From the NCBI GenBank assembly GCA_942492635.1, contig CALOFP010000003.1, positions 1,116,001 through 1,180,000 on the forward strand: 64,000 nucleotides of DNA, written 5' to 3'. The stretch is from CALOFP01 sp942492635 (GTDB lineage: Bacteria; UBP6; UBA1177; CALOFP01). Both the position numbers and the translations under genes were made by a program. The notes beneath the pieces were generated by a model, which was given only the letters and a program-made list of their open reading frames with translations, made no database searches and was not told the origin of the DNA. This document shows, in pieces, positions 26,995-36,583 of this stretch; the first letter of the stretch is position 1; each line of letters opens with the position of its first letter.

Positions 26995-29900
26995 ATGGAC
27001 AGATCAAAACAATGGGGATTCCGGTTCCTTGTATCCACTTTTTTAATGATCATGTTTTTTTCTGCCGGCCTTGAAGCGGCGGACATGGTGATTTCAGGAA
27101 ATCCGCTTGTAATCACATCCCACGGGATGGGAAAAAAGACGGTCACCTACAACAGCACCAGGCAATACTACTCACCTTTTCCAACCTACCTTTTTCTAAA
27201 CGGCACAACACACAGAATCACATCCTTTACTGAGGTTTCCCATACAAAGCCGGATGAATGGACAATCGTCGCGGTTTACAAAAATGCCAATCCGCTGGTC
27301 ACGATCACTCAGACAATCACATACCGTAACGGCGACGCCTACTACAAGATTGTCTGGGATGTGAAAAATGAGAGCGGTACAAACTTCACGGACTGCAGGC
27401 TGATCCATGGCGGAGATACATACTTCGGCGGTTTCGACAGTTCGGAAGGAAACTACGATCCGACTCTCAAGATGGTCTATCTTTCAAATCCGGATCCCAA
27501 TGTGGACGGAATCATGGGCTTTTACGGTGCCCCCAGCTCTCCGGCGGATCACTATTTCGAGGGAGGCTACTCCGAAAACGGATCTGCAATGAGCAGCGGA
27601 AGACTTCCGGACACTTTCGTATCCAGTTTTATCGATTCGGGATATTCACTGGAGTGGGACAGGGCGACATTCAACAACGGCGAGACTTGGAGTGTTACGG
27701 CTTTTGAAAAGTGGACGGAAGCAGGAATGATCCAGGTGTTTGCTCCGGCAGCACAGGATGCTAGCCCCAGCCAGACTCTGACGTACAACTTCGTCCTTCA
27801 GAATCTCCAGAGCAGTCAGGATACATTCAACCTTTCTCTCAGTTCGTCACAGGGTTGGAGTTCGAATATTTCCGGCAGCAATCCCGTGACCGTTTCCGCA
27901 AACGGATCCGCCACGGTATCGGCGACGTTGACAGTTCCTGCGAATGCTGCGGCCAACGTGCAGGATACTCTCACACTTACTGCCACATCCAATGCCAACG
28001 GTTCTATCAACAACAGCGACTCCGTTACAACAACAGTTGTTGCGCCGCCCAACAGCGCACCGGTGATAACCCAGGGTTCATCGACTTCCGTCACAATGTC
28101 GGAGGATTCTTCTCCTACTGCATTCAATCTGACGCTTAACGCTTCGGACAGCAATGGAGATACGATTACATGGAGCGTAACCTCCCCTGCCTCACATGGA
28201 ACTGCAACTGCAAACGGAACCGGCACAAGCAAAGCAATCGCCTACACTCCCGGTGCGAATTTCAACGGAAGCGACAGCTTTGTTGTTCAGGTCAGCGACG
28301 GAAACGGAGGAACGAACACCATTACCGTGAACGTCACAATCCAGCCTGTCAACGACCCGCCTGTAATCACATCAAATCCGAGCACTTCCATTAACGAGGA
28401 TTCTCCATACAGCTACACTCTGACTGCTACGGATGCGGATACAGGTGACAGTAAAACACTTTCCGCACCTACACTTCCATCTTGGCTCTCTTTCAATTCC
28501 GCATCCGGTGTTCTTTCAGGAACTCCGGGAAATGACGATGTGGGTAGTCACACAGTCAAATTGAGGGTAAATGACGGAAGTGTGAATATTGATCAGGATT
28601 TCGCAATAACCGTTGTGAATGTTAATGACCCTCCTGTAATTTCAGGATCACCTGCAACTTCCGTCAATGAAGATTCAGCCTACAGCTTCATTCCGGCCGC
28701 GAATGACGTTGATACGGGTGATTCGAAAACATTCCTGATCACCAACAAACCCGGCTGGGCCAGTTTCGATTCATCAACGGGTAAGCTTTCCGGAACACCG
28801 GATAACTCCCACGTAGGCACAACCACCGGAATCGTCATCACCGTAAGAGACGGTTCTAATGCTGAAGATTCAATAGGTCCTTTTAATATCGAGGTTGTGA
28901 ACACAAACGACGCTCCGATCATTTCAGGATCACCCGCAACATCGGTAAATGAAGATTCCGGGTACAGTTTTACTCCGACCGTTAACGATGTGGATGTCGG
29001 TGATTCAAAAACTTTTACAATCACGAACAAACCTGTCTGGGCCAGTTTCGAATCTACAACAGGCAAGCTTTCGGGAACTCCGGACAATTCACACGTCGGA
29101 ACAACTACAGGAATAGTCATCACTGTAAAGGACGGATCCAACGCTGAAGATTCAGTCGGACCATTCAATATCGAAGTCATCAACACAAACGATGCTCCCG
29201 TGGTAACTTCGACAGCCGTTACTTCAGTTAATGAGGATTCAGGTTACAGCTATACTTTCACAGCTGAAGATGTGGACGCGTCCGACAGCCTTACTCTTTC
29301 CGCTCCCTCAATTCCGACTTGGCTCACTTTTGATCCGGCCACAGGAAAGTTGACAGGAACTCCGACAAATAATGAAGTGGGAGTTCACAACATAACTCTC
29401 CGGGTCAACGACGGAACTGTCAACACTGACCAGGAGTTCACAATCACCGTCACAAATACCAACGACGTTCCGGTTATCACATCGACGGCACCCGATTCTA
29501 TAAACGAAGATAGTGAATACAACTACACTTTCACAGCCGAAGATGTGGACTCAACCGACAGCCTTACTCTCTCCGCTCCCACAATTCCTACTTGGCTCAC
29601 TTTTGATCCTTCCACTGGAAAGTTGAGTGGAACTCCGACAAACAACGAGGTGGGAATCCACAACATAACTCTCCGGGTCAACGACGGAACAGTCGATATT
29701 GACGAAAATTTCACAATCACTGTTACAAATGTAAACGATTGTCCGGTGGTGACATCAACAGCCGTAACTTCCGTGAATGAGGATTCTACATACAACTACA
29801 ACTTTACAGCTGAAGATGTTGATGTGGGCGACAACCTCACTCTTTCCGCACCCACAATTCCGGCATGGCTTAATTTCAATCCGGAGACTGGCAAACTCTC

Positions 29901-32900
29901 AGGAACTCCCACAAATGACGAGGTCGGAACCCACAATATCGTCCTTCGGGTAAACGACGGAAAAGTAGATGTGGATCAGGAATTTTCCATAACTGTTGTG
30001 AATACAAATGATGCACCGGTTATCAGCGGTACACCTGCGGCAACTGTCAATGAAGATTCTCCATACAGCTTCACTCCTGCTGTCAGCGATGTTGACGATG
30101 GCGACACAAAAACATTCACCATCACAAACAAACCGGACTGGGCCGACTTTGATTCAACAACAGGCAACCTTTCAGGAACTCCGGAAAATTCCCATGTCGG
30201 AACGGTTTCCGGGATAGTAATCACTGTAAAGGACTCGGCTGATGCACAAGATTCAATAGGTCCGTTCAATATTGAGGTTATCAATACCAACGATGCGCCT
30301 GCAGTGACTTCGACAGCTGTTACTTCAGTTAATGAGGATAGCGGCTACAGTTACACTTTCACGGCAGAGGATATGGATGTCGGTGACGATCTCACACTTT
30401 CGGCCCCGACAATTCCCGCATGGCTGACTTTCGATGCTGCAACGGGAATTCTCTCGGGTACTCCGACAAATGACGAGGTCGGTTTTCATCGTATCGTTCT
30501 CAGGGTGAACGACGGAACTGTAGATGTCGATCAGGAGTTCAAGATCTCTGTCGTTAATGTAAATGACCTTCCGGTAATAACTTCAACTGCACCAACTTCC
30601 GTAGATGAAGACAGCGGATACAGCTACACTTTCACTGCCGAAGATGTGGATGCAGGAGACAATCTGACCCTCTCGGCACCCTCAATTCCCCTATGGCTTG
30701 ATTTTGATCCGGAAACGGGAGAGCTCTCGGGAACTCCGACAAATGATGCTGTCGGAGTTCACAATATCGTTCTTCGCGTGAACGACGGAACTGTCGATGT
30801 TGACCAGACTTTCTCAATCACGGTTGCAAATGTGAACGATGCTCCGGTAATCACTTCCGCCGCTCAAGAATCGGTAAATGAAGACAGTGAGTACCGCTAC
30901 ACTTTCACGGCGGAAGATGAGGATGTAGGCGATAAGCTGACCCTCTCCGCGCCGATTCTTCCAAAATGGCTCAATTTCGATCCGGCAACGGGGCAACTCC
31001 ACGGCACTCCGACAAACGATGAGGTTGGAATACACAACGTCACTCTTCGGGTGAGCGACGCAAAGGTAGAGATCTACCAGGATTTCACCATCACAGTAGT
31101 GAACGTGAACGATCCACCTGTCATCGAAAGCCAGACTGCAACATTCTCAATAAATGAAGATAGTTACATCAACTTCGACCTGAACAGCGTTATCGCGACT
31201 GATGTGGACGACAGCTATCCTGCAGGCTTCTCAATGAGTATCCTTCCCGGTGACAACTACTCCTTCAGCGGGCTTCAGGTAGCTCCCGACCGTGATTACT
31301 TCGGTGAACTTTTTGTAAGGGTTTCTGTAAACGACGGAGAACTGGACAGCGCACCTTTTGAAATTTCCGTAACGGTCAATCCTGTGAACGATGTCCCCTA
31401 CTTCGTTTCACCTACACCAACGGGAACCGTTAATATCGGTGAAGGAATCAGCAACAGATTCACCATCCGGGCAGAGGATGTGGACAACACGAATATCACC
31501 TACGGAGCAAACGATCTTCCCGCTGGAGCACATGTGGATGGATCGACCGGAGAATTCAGCTGGAAACCGACATGGCGCGATGCTGGAATCTATCCTATCG
31601 TAATCTTCGCAACGGACGGTCAGCATCCTGTGATCAGGAACCTCACTCTTGTTGCCGAGTACATCGATAACGACAGGGACGATCTTCCCGATCTGTGGGA
31701 AGTTACGGTGGGACTGGATCCCTACAACAGCGACAGCGACGGTGACACAATTCCCGATGAAGTTGAGGTGGGAGCCAATCTCGACATGCCTTTGGACAGT
31801 GATGGCGACGGAGTAATCGATGCGCTCGATGACGATAGCGATAACGACGGAATTCCCGATCAGCTGGAAGCCGGAAAGGATGTTGCCGAGAAAGGTCCGA
31901 GAGATACGGATGGAGACGGAGTCCCGGACTATCTTGACGCGGATTCCGATAACGACAGCGTAAACGACGATATCGACAACTGCGTACTTGTATCAAATGA
32001 GGATCAGCTCGATACGGATCTGGATGACATCGGTGATCTCTGTGAAAACGATACGGACGGTGACGGCATCGAGGACGATATCGAAACCGTAATCGGAACA
32101 GATCCTATGAACAGGGACAGCGACGGAGATGGAATAGACGATAACATCGAAATCGGCGATCCCGTTAATCCTCCGGATTCCGACAGCGACGGAATAATCG
32201 ATGCGCTCGACACAGATTCCGATAATGACGGAATCGAAGACAGAAAGGAACGGGGAGAGGGCGAAACTCCCGTAGATACGGATTCGGACGGAATTCCGGA
32301 CTATCTCGACAGAGATTCGGATGACGACAATGTGGAAGATTCCCTCGACAACTGCCCTACGATCGAAAACAGTGATCAGACCGACGTCAACGAAAACGGT
32401 ATCGGAGATGCCTGCGAATCGGATTTGGATGGCGATGGTGTTTCAAATTTTCATGAAGCCAAGATAGGAACAGATCCGAACAATGCAGACAGCGACGGCG
32501 ACGGAATAAGCGACGATGTTGAGATAGGCGATCCTGAAAATCCGAAGGATTCGGACGGTGACGGAATAATCGATGCTCTCGATACCGATTCGGACAACGA
32601 CGGAATCGATGACAGAGATGAATGGGGAACCGGAGAAAAGCCTCAGGATACGGACGGCGACGGAACTCCAGACTATCTGGACACGGATTCCGACAACGAC
32701 GGTGTGGAAGACTCCGCGGACAACTGCAGAACAGCTTCAAATGCTGATCAATCAGACCTCAATGAAAACGGCATCGGCGACCGCTGTGAGGATGACCGGG
32801 ACGGTGACGGAGTAAGCGACGAAGATGAGGCTAAAGCGGGAAGCAACCCCGATCTCGCCGACACGGACGGCGACGGAATTGGCGACGGAAAGGAGATCGG

Positions 32901-35436
32901 CGAAGATCCTGAAAACCCCCGAGACAGCGATGGCGACGGAATTCCCGATTTTGCGGATTCTGATTCTGATGACGATGGAATTTCGGACAAAGATGAAGGC
33001 GACAGGGACAGTGATGAGGATGGAATCCCCGACTTTCTGGATGCCGATTCAGATTCCGATGGTGTAACTGACGACAAGGACAACTGCAGGCTCGCTGCCA
33101 ACAGCGATCAGGCCGATATCGACGAAGACGGAATCGGCAACGTGTGTGATGATGATCGGGACGGTGACGGTATTCCGAATGAAAAGGAGGTCGAAATCGG
33201 ATCCGATCCGGACAATCCGGACAGCGACGGTGACGGGAAAATCGACTCGGAAGAGATTCCGGACACGGAAACACCTAAAGACACTGACGGAGACGGTATC
33301 ATCGATGCACTGGATGATGACAGTGACGGCGACGGCGTGAAGGACAGGGATGAGGGAACCGGTGATATCGACAACGACGGTATCCCCGACTACCTGGACA
33401 GCGATTCCGATAACGACGGTGTGAAGGATTCGGAAGACAACTGTCTCCACACGCAAAATCCGGATCAGAAAGATCTTGATCAGGACGATCTTGGAGATGC
33501 ATGTGACGACGACCGGGACAGCGACGGTATTCCCAACGAAAAGGAGATTGAAGCGGGATCGAATCCGGACAAACATGACAGTGACGGTGACGGAATTCCC
33601 GATTCGGATGAATTCAACAACGGCATAGACAGTGACAAGGACGGAATCATCGATGCCATGGATACCGACAGCGACAACGACGGTATTCCCGATGGAGAGG
33701 AAAACAGAAAGGATACCGATAACGACGGAATTCCCGATTTTCTTGACGGAGACAGTGACGGAGACGGAGTACGGGACAAGGACGACAACTGCCTTCTCGT
33801 CCCCAACTCCGATCAGGCAGATCTTGACGGCGACGGTATGGGCGATATCTGCGACGACGATCGTGACGGCGACGGTATTTCAAACGAAAAGGAGAATGAA
33901 ATCGGAACAAATCCGGATAAAACCGATAGCGACGGCGACGGAATTCCCGACAATGTAGAAATCGATAACACCGAAAAACCCAAGGATACGGATGGAGACG
34001 GAATCATCGACGCTGCGGAAGATGACTGCGATGGAGACGGAATAAATGACAACGAGGACAACTGCTGTGAGATATCCAACGCTGACCAGAGTGATCTGGA
34101 CGGTGACGGAATCGGCGACGCCTGCGATCCCGATCGTGACGGCGACGGTATTTCTAATGAAAAGGAGAATGAAATCGGAACAAATCCGGACAAGACCGAC
34201 AGCGACGGCGATGGAATCGACGATTCTACGGAGTTCGGAAACGGTACGGAACCGAAAGACAGCGACGGTGACGGAATTGTCGATGCTGCGGATGAAGACA
34301 GCGACGGAGACGGAATTCCCGACAGCGCCGAAACCGGCACCGGCCAGATAAAGGACACAGACGGCGACGGAACGCCGGATCATCTCGATTCCGATAAGGA
34401 CGGCGACGGTGTGAATGACGATAAGGACAACTGTCCGAATGTTAAAAACAGCGATCAGGCGGATCTGGACGGCGACAAGTTCGGTGATCTCTGCGATGAG
34501 GATCGTGACGGCGACGGTATCCCGAATGAGGAGGAGGACGCCATAGGATCGAACCCCAACAATCCCGATTCCGACAACGACGGTATTCCCGACGGTGACG
34601 AACTTGGAAAGGATCGTGGTTATCCGGAAGATACCGACGGAGACGGAATTCCGGATGTCGTAGACAAGGACAGCGACGGAGACGGAATAAGTGACAGGGA
34701 GGAGGCGGGAAAAACCGATCCGACAGCGGATCCCAAGGATACAGACGGCGACGGAACTCCCGACTATCTCGAAAAGGATTGCGACGACGACGGCGTGGAT
34801 GACGATAAGGACAACTGTCCGCTTGTTGCCAATCCTGATCAGCTCGATACTGATGGAAACGGTGAAGGAGACCTGTGTGACGGAGACAAGGACGGCGACG
34901 GCGTTGAAAATGAAGAGGATAACTGCCCTCTCGTAAGAAACAACGATCAGAACGATCTGGAGGGTGACGGTATCGGAGATGTTTGTGATGGTGACGACGA
35001 CGGCGACAACATCTCCGACAGTACGGACAACTGTCCTCTGGTTGCTAATCCTTCACAGGATGACAGCGACGGCGACGGAATCGGAGACGCCTGTGACGAT
35101 CCGGACAGCGACAAGGACGGACTCAGCGACGAGGAGGAGAAGAAGCTGGGAACAGATCCCAACAACCCCGACAGCGACGGCGACGGAGTTAAGGACGGCA
35201 TGGAATCGCTCAAGGACAGCGACGGCGACGGAGTTATTGATGTTAAGGACCCTGACAACAGCGATCCATACGATGAAAACTTCGACGTGGGCGGCGGAGG
35301 CGGATGTTCGATAATGGCAGTCACAGAGGAAAACGACGATCTTCCAATTTGGGTAACTCTTCTGCTGCTCTTTCTGATACTCTTTTCAGCAAAATCTAAA
35401 AATCCGATCAATAGCAGACGAACAAACTCTGAATAG
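26995..35436 (+). CDS. Giant cadherin-like/TSP3 surface protein with MYXO-CTERM-like tail
   Basis: 2813 residues from the ATG at 26995. This start is chosen because GGAGG lies 7 bases upstream and a Sec signal peptide begins at once (MDRSKQWGFRFLVSTFLMIMF..., cleavage near GLEA-AD); an in-frame ATG at 26842 would bury the signal peptide. Domains in order: an unassigned N-terminal domain (about 27-260), a stalk-like beta domain, one cadherin-like domain with a VNDPP end (about 356-455), ten CADG/He_PIG-type repeats of about 95 residues marked 'SVNEDS.Y.(Y/F)', one longer cadherin-like repeat, a domain shared with the protein at 7581, then about 1200 residues of TSP type 3 calcium repeats (1559-2760). 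It ends with GGGGGC (Cys2771), a hydrophobic helix and a basic tail, a MYXO-CTERM-like sorting signal. Unlike its paralogue it lacks the lectin domain and the barrel. Likely a long calcium-rigidified cell-surface adhesin; it lies just upstream of the motor operon at 35.7-43.2 kb. Confidence 0.9.
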   Translation: MDRSKQWGFRFLVSTFLMIMFFSAGLEAADMVISGNPLVITSHGMGKKTVTYNSTRQYYSPFPTYLFLNGTTHRITSFTEVSHTKPDEWTIVAVYKNANPLVTITQTITYRNGDAYYKIVWDVKNESGTNFTDCRLIHGGDTYFGGFDSSEGNYDPTLKMVYLSNPDPNVDGIMGFYGAPSSPADHYFEGGYSENGSAMSSGRLPDTFVSSFIDSGYSLEWDRATFNNGETWSVTAFEKWTEAGMIQVFAPAAQDASPSQTLTYNFVLQNLQSSQDTFNLSLSSSQGWSSNISGSNPVTVSANGSATVSATLTVPANAAANVQDTLTLTATSNANGSINNSDSVTTTVVAPPNSAPVITQGSSTSVTMSEDSSPTAFNLTLNASDSNGDTITWSVTSPASHGTATANGTGTSKAIAYTPGANFNGSDSFVVQVSDGNGGTNTITVNVTIQPVNDPPVITSNPSTSINEDSPYSYTLTATDADTGDSKTLSAPTLPSWLSFNSASGVLSGTPGNDDVGSHTVKLRVNDGSVNIDQDFAITVVNVNDPPVISGSPATSVNEDSAYSFIPAANDVDTGDSKTFLITNKPGWASFDSSTGKLSGTPDNSHVGTTTGIVITVRDGSNAEDSIGPFNIEVVNTNDAPIISGSPATSVNEDSGYSFTPTVNDVDVGDSKTFTITNKPVWASFESTTGKLSGTPDNSHVGTTTGIVITVKDGSNAEDSVGPFNIEVINTNDAPVVTSTAVTSVNEDSGYSYTFTAEDVDASDSLTLSAPSIPTWLTFDPATGKLTGTPTNNEVGVHNITLRVNDGTVNTDQEFTITVTNTNDVPVITSTAPDSINEDSEYNYTFTAEDVDSTDSLTLSAPTIPTWLTFDPSTGKLSGTPTNNEVGIHNITLRVNDGTVDIDENFTITVTNVNDCPVVTSTAVTSVNEDSTYNYNFTAEDVDVGDNLTLSAPTIPAWLNFNPETGKLSGTPTNDEVGTHNIVLRVNDGKVDVDQEFSITVVNTNDAPVISGTPAATVNEDSPYSFTPAVSDVDDGDTKTFTITNKPDWADFDSTTGNLSGTPENSHVGTVSGIVITVKDSADAQDSIGPFNIEVINTNDAPAVTSTAVTSVNEDSGYSYTFTAEDMDVGDDLTLSAPTIPAWLTFDAATGILSGTPTNDEVGFHRIVLRVNDGTVDVDQEFKISVVNVNDLPVITSTAPTSVDEDSGYSYTFTAEDVDAGDNLTLSAPSIPLWLDFDPETGELSGTPTNDAVGVHNIVLRVNDGTVDVDQTFSITVANVNDAPVITSAAQESVNEDSEYRYTFTAEDEDVGDKLTLSAPILPKWLNFDPATGQLHGTPTNDEVGIHNVTLRVSDAKVEIYQDFTITVVNVNDPPVIESQTATFSINEDSYINFDLNSVIATDVDDSYPAGFSMSILPGDNYSFSGLQVAPDRDYFGELFVRVSVNDGELDSAPFEISVTVNPVNDVPYFVSPTPTGTVNIGEGISNRFTIRAEDVDNTNITYGANDLPAGAHVDGSTGEFSWKPTWRDAGIYPIVIFATDGQHPVIRNLTLVAEYIDNDRDDLPDLWEVTVGLDPYNSDSDGDTIPDEVEVGANLDMPLDSDGDGVIDALDDDSDNDGIPDQLEAGKDVAEKGPRDTDGDGVPDYLDADSDNDSVNDDIDNCVLVSNEDQLDTDLDDIGDLCENDTDGDGIEDDIETVIGTDPMNRDSDGDGIDDNIEIGDPVNPPDSDSDGIIDALDTDSDNDGIEDRKERGEGETPVDTDSDGIPDYLDRDSDDDNVEDSLDNCPTIENSDQTDVNENGIGDACESDLDGDGVSNFHEAKIGTDPNNADSDGDGISDDVEIGDPENPKDSDGDGIIDALDTDSDNDGIDDRDEWGTGEKPQDTDGDGTPDYLDTDSDNDGVEDSADNCRTASNADQSDLNENGIGDRCEDDRDGDGVSDEDEAKAGSNPDLADTDGDGIGDGKEIGEDPENPRDSDGDGIPDFADSDSDDDGISDKDEGDRDSDEDGIPDFLDADSDSDGVTDDKDNCRLAANSDQADIDEDGIGNVCDDDRDGDGIPNEKEVEIGSDPDNPDSDGDGKIDSEEIPDTETPKDTDGDGIIDALDDDSDGDGVKDRDEGTGDIDNDGIPDYLDSDSDNDGVKDSEDNCLHTQNPDQKDLDQDDLGDACDDDRDSDGIPNEKEIEAGSNPDKHDSDGDGIPDSDEFNNGIDSDKDGIIDAMDTDSDNDGIPDGEENRKDTDNDGIPDFLDGDSDGDGVRDKDDNCLLVPNSDQADLDGDGMGDICDDDRDGDGISNEKENEIGTNPDKTDSDGDGIPDNVEIDNTEKPKDTDGDGIIDAAEDDCDGDGINDNEDNCCEISNADQSDLDGDGIGDACDPDRDGDGISNEKENEIGTNPDKTDSDGDGIDDSTEFGNGTEPKDSDGDGIVDAADEDSDGDGIPDSAETGTGQIKDTDGDGTPDHLDSDKDGDGVNDDKDNCPNVKNSDQADLDGDKFGDLCDEDRDGDGIPNEEEDAIGSNPNNPDSDNDGIPDGDELGKDRGYPEDTDGDGIPDVVDKDSDGDGISDREEAGKTDPTADPKDTDGDGTPDYLEKDCDDDGVDDDKDNCPLVANPDQLDTDGNGEGDLCDGDKDGDGVENEEDNCPLVRNNDQNDLEGDGIGDVCDGDDDGDNISDSTDNCPLVANPSQDDSDGDGIGDACDDPDSDKDGLSDEEEKKLGTDPNNPDSDGDGVKDGMESLKDSDGDGVIDVKDPDNSDPYDENFDVGGGGGCSIMAVTEENDDLPIWVTLLLLFLILFSAKSKNPINSRRTNSE
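28063..31130 (+). repeat. Tandem cadherin-like (CADG/He_PIG) repeats
   Basis: Eleven consecutive domain-length repeats, most of about 285-300 bases. Each encodes 'NEDS.Y', 'DVD.GD', 'LSAP.(I/L)P.WL.F(D/N)' and 'L.GTP.N..VG.(H/T)', ending 'N.NDAP(V/I)I'. Two subtypes alternate: 'TSTAVTSVNEDS' with 'TFTAEDVD', and 'SGSPATSVNEDS' with 'FTITNKP.WA.F'. Neighbouring copies are similar enough at DNA level to suggest duplication. Confidence 0.8.
31669..35270 (+). repeat. Thrombospondin type 3 repeat array (second copy)
   Basis: About 1200 codons of D-x-D-x-D-G units, colinear with the array at 12588-16200: shared landmarks occur in the same order, including 'AGKDVAEKGPRDTDGDG', 'EWGTGEKPQDTDGDG', 'DNCRLAANSDQ', 'EFNNGIDSDKDGIIDAMDT' and 'EEAGKTDPTADPKDTDGDG'. 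This points to descent from one ancestral array rather than independent expansion. Confidence 0.9.
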
Positions 35437-35616
35437 CTGTCGCAAATTTCTTTTTAGAAACTTCATCAATTCTCTTCACTCTGAAAAACAATAGATTCTC
35501 TATTCGAATTTCCAATATTTCCCGAGTCCATTTTTCTTAAACAACAAAACTGCAGGGTCGTTTTCTAAAACCCGATAAATTATGAAGAGATAGGAATATA
35601 AAAGCCGAATTACTCA

Positions 35617-35644
35617 TTGACATATTTTTCAAATAAGATACAAT
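35617..35644 (+). promoter_or_regulatory. Near-consensus sigma-70 promoter of the motor operon
   Basis: TTGACA (35617-35622), 16-base AT-rich spacer, TACAAT (35639-35644). Transcription would begin near 35651, about 40 bases before the first start codon at 35690. It is the best promoter match noticed in the window. Confidence 0.75.
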
Positions 35645-35689
35645 GGTAATATTTTTCCTCAAACATACAAACTTTTCCTGAGGACAGGA

Positions 35690-36580
35690 ATGAAGATAAG
35701 TTTCTGCAAAAACCCTATCGTTTTTTCTCTCCCTCTAATCTTTTCACTGCTCATAACTTTTTCCTGCGGAAGCGAAGATATCGTCTCTCTCGAAAGGGAC
35801 TCTCTTCCTGCGAACCACAAAAAAATCACGGTCAGAATTACCGACTACTGTCCTGAGGACAACAAGGAGTACGTGGACTTTTACGCCGTAAACAGATCGG
35901 CGAGGATCAGGGATGGAGAGCTTCGTATAGATTTCGACAGGGAGGGACTGGTCAACATCTACGACAACGATGAGGAACTCAACATAAATCCGTTCAAGGC
36001 GGACAGCAACGGCGACGGCTACGGGGACTTCCTGATCCACCTCTCGGGAATCAACCGGGAAAATCAGACTCACCTTAAAATATGCGAGGATCCCACTCAG
36101 GACACCGATCTGGACGGTCTTACCGACTGCGAAGAGAACAACCTGCTCCACACCCATCCCCAATATTTCGATACCGATCACGACGGAATCCCGGATGAGC
36201 TGGAGGTGAGAAACAACATGAATCCCAGTGACCCCAACGATGCGTTCCAGGATATAGACGGTGACATGCTTTCAAATTCCGACGAGATCAAGTTGAACAC
36301 ACCTATAGATGTAAGCAACACGAGATCAATAAATTCGCTTGCCTACAGGTACGACATACAGACCGAAATCAGGGAAGGCAGGAGCTGCTACGATATGACT
36401 GTTTTCAACATTCCTCTGGTCAAAGTATCAAACGGCAACCTGATCCGCATATATCTCATTGAAAAGATCAGCGATCTGGACATGAACATGAGAACTTTCA
36501 GAATCCTGGTCGATCATGACAAATATGAGGACGATGATGTCCTGGAGTTTACTTTGGATTCACTCAAGGAGGGAGCTTAA
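35690..36580 (+). CDS. TSP3-repeat lipoprotein, first gene of the motor operon
   Basis: 296 residues; lipobox LITFSC (Cys26). The mature protein contains three to four Asp-rich calcium-type motifs: 'NPFKADSNGDGYGDF' (about 103-117), 'DTDLDGLTDCEEN', 'DTDHDGIPDELEV' and 'DIDGDMLSNSDE' (to about 205). They are followed by a C-terminal domain starting 'YRYDIQTEIREGRSCYDMTV' and 'NLIRIYLIEK', which recurs at the end of the next protein. AGGACAGGA precedes the ATG. Only 3 bp separate it from the next gene. It is expected to be an outer-membrane or surface lipoprotein that binds calcium. Its position ahead of the ExbB/ExbD genes suggests a part in the same machine; that link is inference from gene order. 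Confidence 0.85.
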   Translation: MKISFCKNPIVFSLPLIFSLLITFSCGSEDIVSLERDSLPANHKKITVRITDYCPEDNKEYVDFYAVNRSARIRDGELRIDFDREGLVNIYDNDEELNINPFKADSNGDGYGDFLIHLSGINRENQTHLKICEDPTQDTDLDGLTDCEENNLLHTHPQYFDTDHDGIPDELEVRNNMNPSDPNDAFQDIDGDMLSNSDEIKLNTPIDVSNTRSINSLAYRYDIQTEIREGRSCYDMTVFNIPLVKVSNGNLIRIYLIEKISDLDMNMRTFRILVDHDKYEDDDVLEFTLDSLKEGA

Positions 36581-36583
36581 ATC

